Assembly: GCA_008360975.2 (NCBI GenBank)
Contig: CM039193.1
Coordinates: 11,646,501-11,710,500, forward strand
From: Lichenostomus cassidix
Taxonomy: Eukaryota; Chordata; Aves; Passeriformes; Meliphagidae
Length of the DNA stretch: 64,000 nucleotides
Direction: 5' to 3'
Position 1 is the stretch's first letter. Each line of letters opens with the position of its first letter. Shown piece after piece: positions 61,401-64,000 of the stretch. The notes beneath the pieces are model-generated. The model did not search any database and had not been told where the DNA came from. It saw only the letters and a list, made by a program, of their open reading frames with translations. Both the position numbers and the translations under genes were made by a program.

Positions 61401-64000
61401 TAGCTTCCATGCACTGCTGTAAAGCTTGGCTACACCTGAGCACTCGGCCTCTCCATTAGAGCCTCTGTTTTAGTGCTGCCTTTTTCATTACCTGACTAAA
61501 AATACTCAGTGCATTCTCCTCGTGGTCTGTTGGGCTTTAAGATGAAAGTGGCACCCAGGAAGACATGCATCCATTCACAGGTCCTGTACAGGGAGCACAG
61601 AGCTGGCCCTGAGAATGCTCAGTACAACCAAATTTGCAAGCATTCCCTTCCAGTTCTGAGCGCATACTGTCAGTGTAATACTGCCAAGGTGTTGGGATAG
61701 TGGAAAAAATAATATATTCCAATGACACTTAAGCACCAACAATCATAACTGCAGGCACTGCTGGTACCCCAGCTCAGCTGGCTTTCCACTGAATTCCCTT
61801 CGTTCCCTGATCTGCTTCAAGACACTTTCTGGCCATCTCAGGCTGGAAAACAGATTACCAGCAGATAAACAGCAGATTTCCACCACTGCTTTTCTACTAC
61901 AAAAATTATTTTCAGGCATACTTACTACTCACACAATCAATATTTTACAGCTTTACAGAGCCTTTAAAGTTATGTTTCTCTATTGCTCCGCTGGAGCTCA
62001 TAGTAAATTTACAACACGGAGATGCACACTTGTGGTCAGTGCTTCTGAATGGCAACAGTCTGGGCCCTTACAATTTATCTCCACCACCCCCAGGTGCATT
62101 TGGCATTCAGCTTCAATCAGTTAGGTAGATGGGAAAAAACTGCCTGCTTTCAGCTGGGAGAGTGTGTTTACTCCATAGCACCAGCCACATTTCCGCAGAT
62201 TAAAGGAGCCCTCTCCATGCAGGAGACAGCCACTGGTCCCTGCCTTCCTGTGACTTGGAGGAAGCGAGTTGTTGTATCCCATCTGCCAAGAAAATTTAGC
62301 AGGGCTGAATCAGCTCTTTACAGCACCATTGTAGACAGCTCTAATGTAACCTTTCTTGGAGAAAGCATGGTCATCTGCATAATTTGCTTTATTCGTGTCA
62401 CAGTGCTTATGCTAACATCTGCAAGATGCACTTAGAGGTGTGCCAGAGAGCACTGTTCCCTGGTTCCCGGTAGGAGATGTGTGCTTTGGAGATCAAAGTC
62501 CCTGCACAGCTGACTCATACCTGCTGAGAGACACTGGACTTCTACTTTCAAAGGGCACATTATTATGGGAAGCCCAGGCATGGGCTGGAATGAAGCAGGC
62601 ATGAAGCATGAATCCATGCCACAGGACCTCTCTCTTGCCTCTCACCACTACTCAGGAGGACTTCAGCTCAACTGGAAACAGACAACTTTAGAAATGCCAT
62701 CTAGAAGAGCCAATGGATGAAGGCTTTGGAGAGGGGATTTTATGCTGTTTTTGGTAGGTTTGGGGTTTTTTTATTATTATAACTAAGAATTTTGTGGGTG
62801 TGACGTGCAAGTCCTCCTGACACTCTTGCTGTGGACCCCATAATTCTGAATGCTGTAAGGTGACCACCTTCAGATAGTCTGCAAGTTCTCATGGCTAGAC
62901 ATGCTGTACTGAACCGGCAAGAAGCAAAAAATGCAGAAACGTTCAAGTTTGGATTTAACACAAAACTTCATTCCCACCTACACTGTTCAACGTGCATTTT
63001 AACTTCAACTCTCCAACTAGCTCTCCTCCTCTGAAAGTGCCCGATGACAATCCAACATCAACAAAATAGCAGCAGCCATCAGCAAGACACAGCCCCCGTT
63101 CAGCTGCAGGCAGGCAGGAGCCATCTGCAGGGAAGGGCTGCTGTCAGCCCACTGCTGAGGTCCTGCTGTCAGGGTGCATCTCGACACAACCTACATGCTG
63201 ACTGTGGGGGAAAACCTGCCAGCCAGACTTAAGCTGTTCTGCAGAATCAACAACAGTATTGAACAAGCAAGCACTCACTCTTAAAAAAAAAAAAAAGAAG
63301 CTATATATAGCCTACAATGTTAAGTTTTATGTAGAAGTACCCTGCTTCTTAGTCAGCTATTAAGTGGCTGCCTAGTAGGGTGAAGAGGAAAACAGGCTGA
63401 ACCAGAGCTCATTTGCTTCCCCCATCACACCTCTAAGTCTAGATTGTAATTCTTCTCCTTTTATTATCCTATTAACTAAGTGGCAACCCGCCCAAAAAAT
63501 GGATTATGGCAATTCCATAGGCCAGCAGTACATACCACTAGTATCAGTCTTGAAAAGAAACCAAGTTTCAACTGCTCAAACTGATTTATAATTGTTGCTC
63601 TATACTAAATATTAATATGATATGTTACACTTGGACTGCTAAAATCACGCTCCTCAAAGCAAAAAGAAAGATGTTAAAGTGCCAGGGCTTCAGCTACAGG
63701 GTGACTAGTCTGAGCCAGCAGAGTGACCATTTTGAGACAAATGTGTCATTTTCATGGCTTGGGCCACAAAAAACTTCCCAACCCAACCTACCAAGTGGAA
63801 AACTGCCAATGCTTGGTCCTCTGCATTTGTGCTTACAGCTGCCCCAAGAGCCAGTGCCAGAACTGAAACCTGGCACTGGTTTGAAACTTGCACATTTGTC
63901 TACTCCAGTAGAAATCCCTCAACTCTACTTGGAAGACGTGGCTAGAACTATATGACCTTTATTAGGTCTATAATTCTACAATTTAAAAAAAAAAAACCAA
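58463..64000 (-). other. FLNB: FLNB intron 1 (partial)
   Basis: At least 5.5 kb with no coding exon. Exon 1 (start of CH1) and the promoter are not in the window. I saw a consensus-like TATA sequence on the + strand at 61344-61353, a 14-base A run at 63283-63296, and no recognisable transposon, RNA gene or nested gene. Confidence 0.7.

Noticed and set aside
62049..62435. A 128-codon + strand frame in FLNB intron 1
   Set aside because: No recognisable domain, ordinary intron composition and no supporting signals; length is within chance for 64 kb in six frames.
1..64000. CRISPR arrays, bacterial operons, phage or insertion sequences
   Set aside because: All genes are spliced vertebrate genes; no regular spaced repeats, ribosome-binding sites or prokaryotic gene packing are present.

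Overview
This window is nuclear DNA from a vertebrate, most likely a bird. The genes are split into small GT-AG exons, the introns are compact, and the only transposon remnants I recognise are 5'-truncated CR1 LINE fragments (about 3838-4045, 5317-5555 and 57395-57560), the dominant repeat of bird genomes. Other CR1-rich sauropsids cannot be fully excluded.

Layout. At the left edge, on the + strand, are the last two coding exons and 3' UTR of DNASE1L3 (384-480, 681-809, poly(A) signal at 984). Next comes about 9.7 kb of intergenic DNA with two CR1 fragments, a CTCF-like motif, an AT-rich island, and a degenerate tandem repeat of about 175 bp carrying a short interstitial telomeric array. From about 10.7 kb to the right edge, on the - strand, lies filamin B (FLNB): the 3' UTR, then coding exons 46 back to 2, with part of intron 1 at the right end. 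Exon 1 (start codon and most of the first calponin-homology domain) lies outside the window. The two genes converge tail to tail, the same arrangement as FLNB and DNASE1L3 in human.

FLNB was rebuilt exon by exon. All 45 constitutive or hinge exons splice in frame and give 7,520 nt of coding sequence including the stop. They start inside the codon equivalent to human residue 98 and imply a full protein of about 2,603 residues (human 2,602). The product is an actin crosslinker: two CH domains bind F-actin, 24 immunoglobulin-like filamin repeats form a flexible rod with two hinges, and repeat 24 dimerises. Two exons needed closer reading. Hinge 1 is a diverged, CpG-dense 75-nt exon at 27707-27781. 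A 90-nt cassette at 34715-34804 matches the extra in-frame segment of the longer (2,633-residue) human isoform. The 41-codon exon at 21462-21584 corresponds to the exon skipped in the human var-1 isoform. All three keep the reading frame if skipped.

No new multi-gene system is apparent. The points most worth a second look are the two easily missed FLNB exons, the interstitial telomeric repeat, the intergenic CTCF-like motif and a few intronic inverted repeats.
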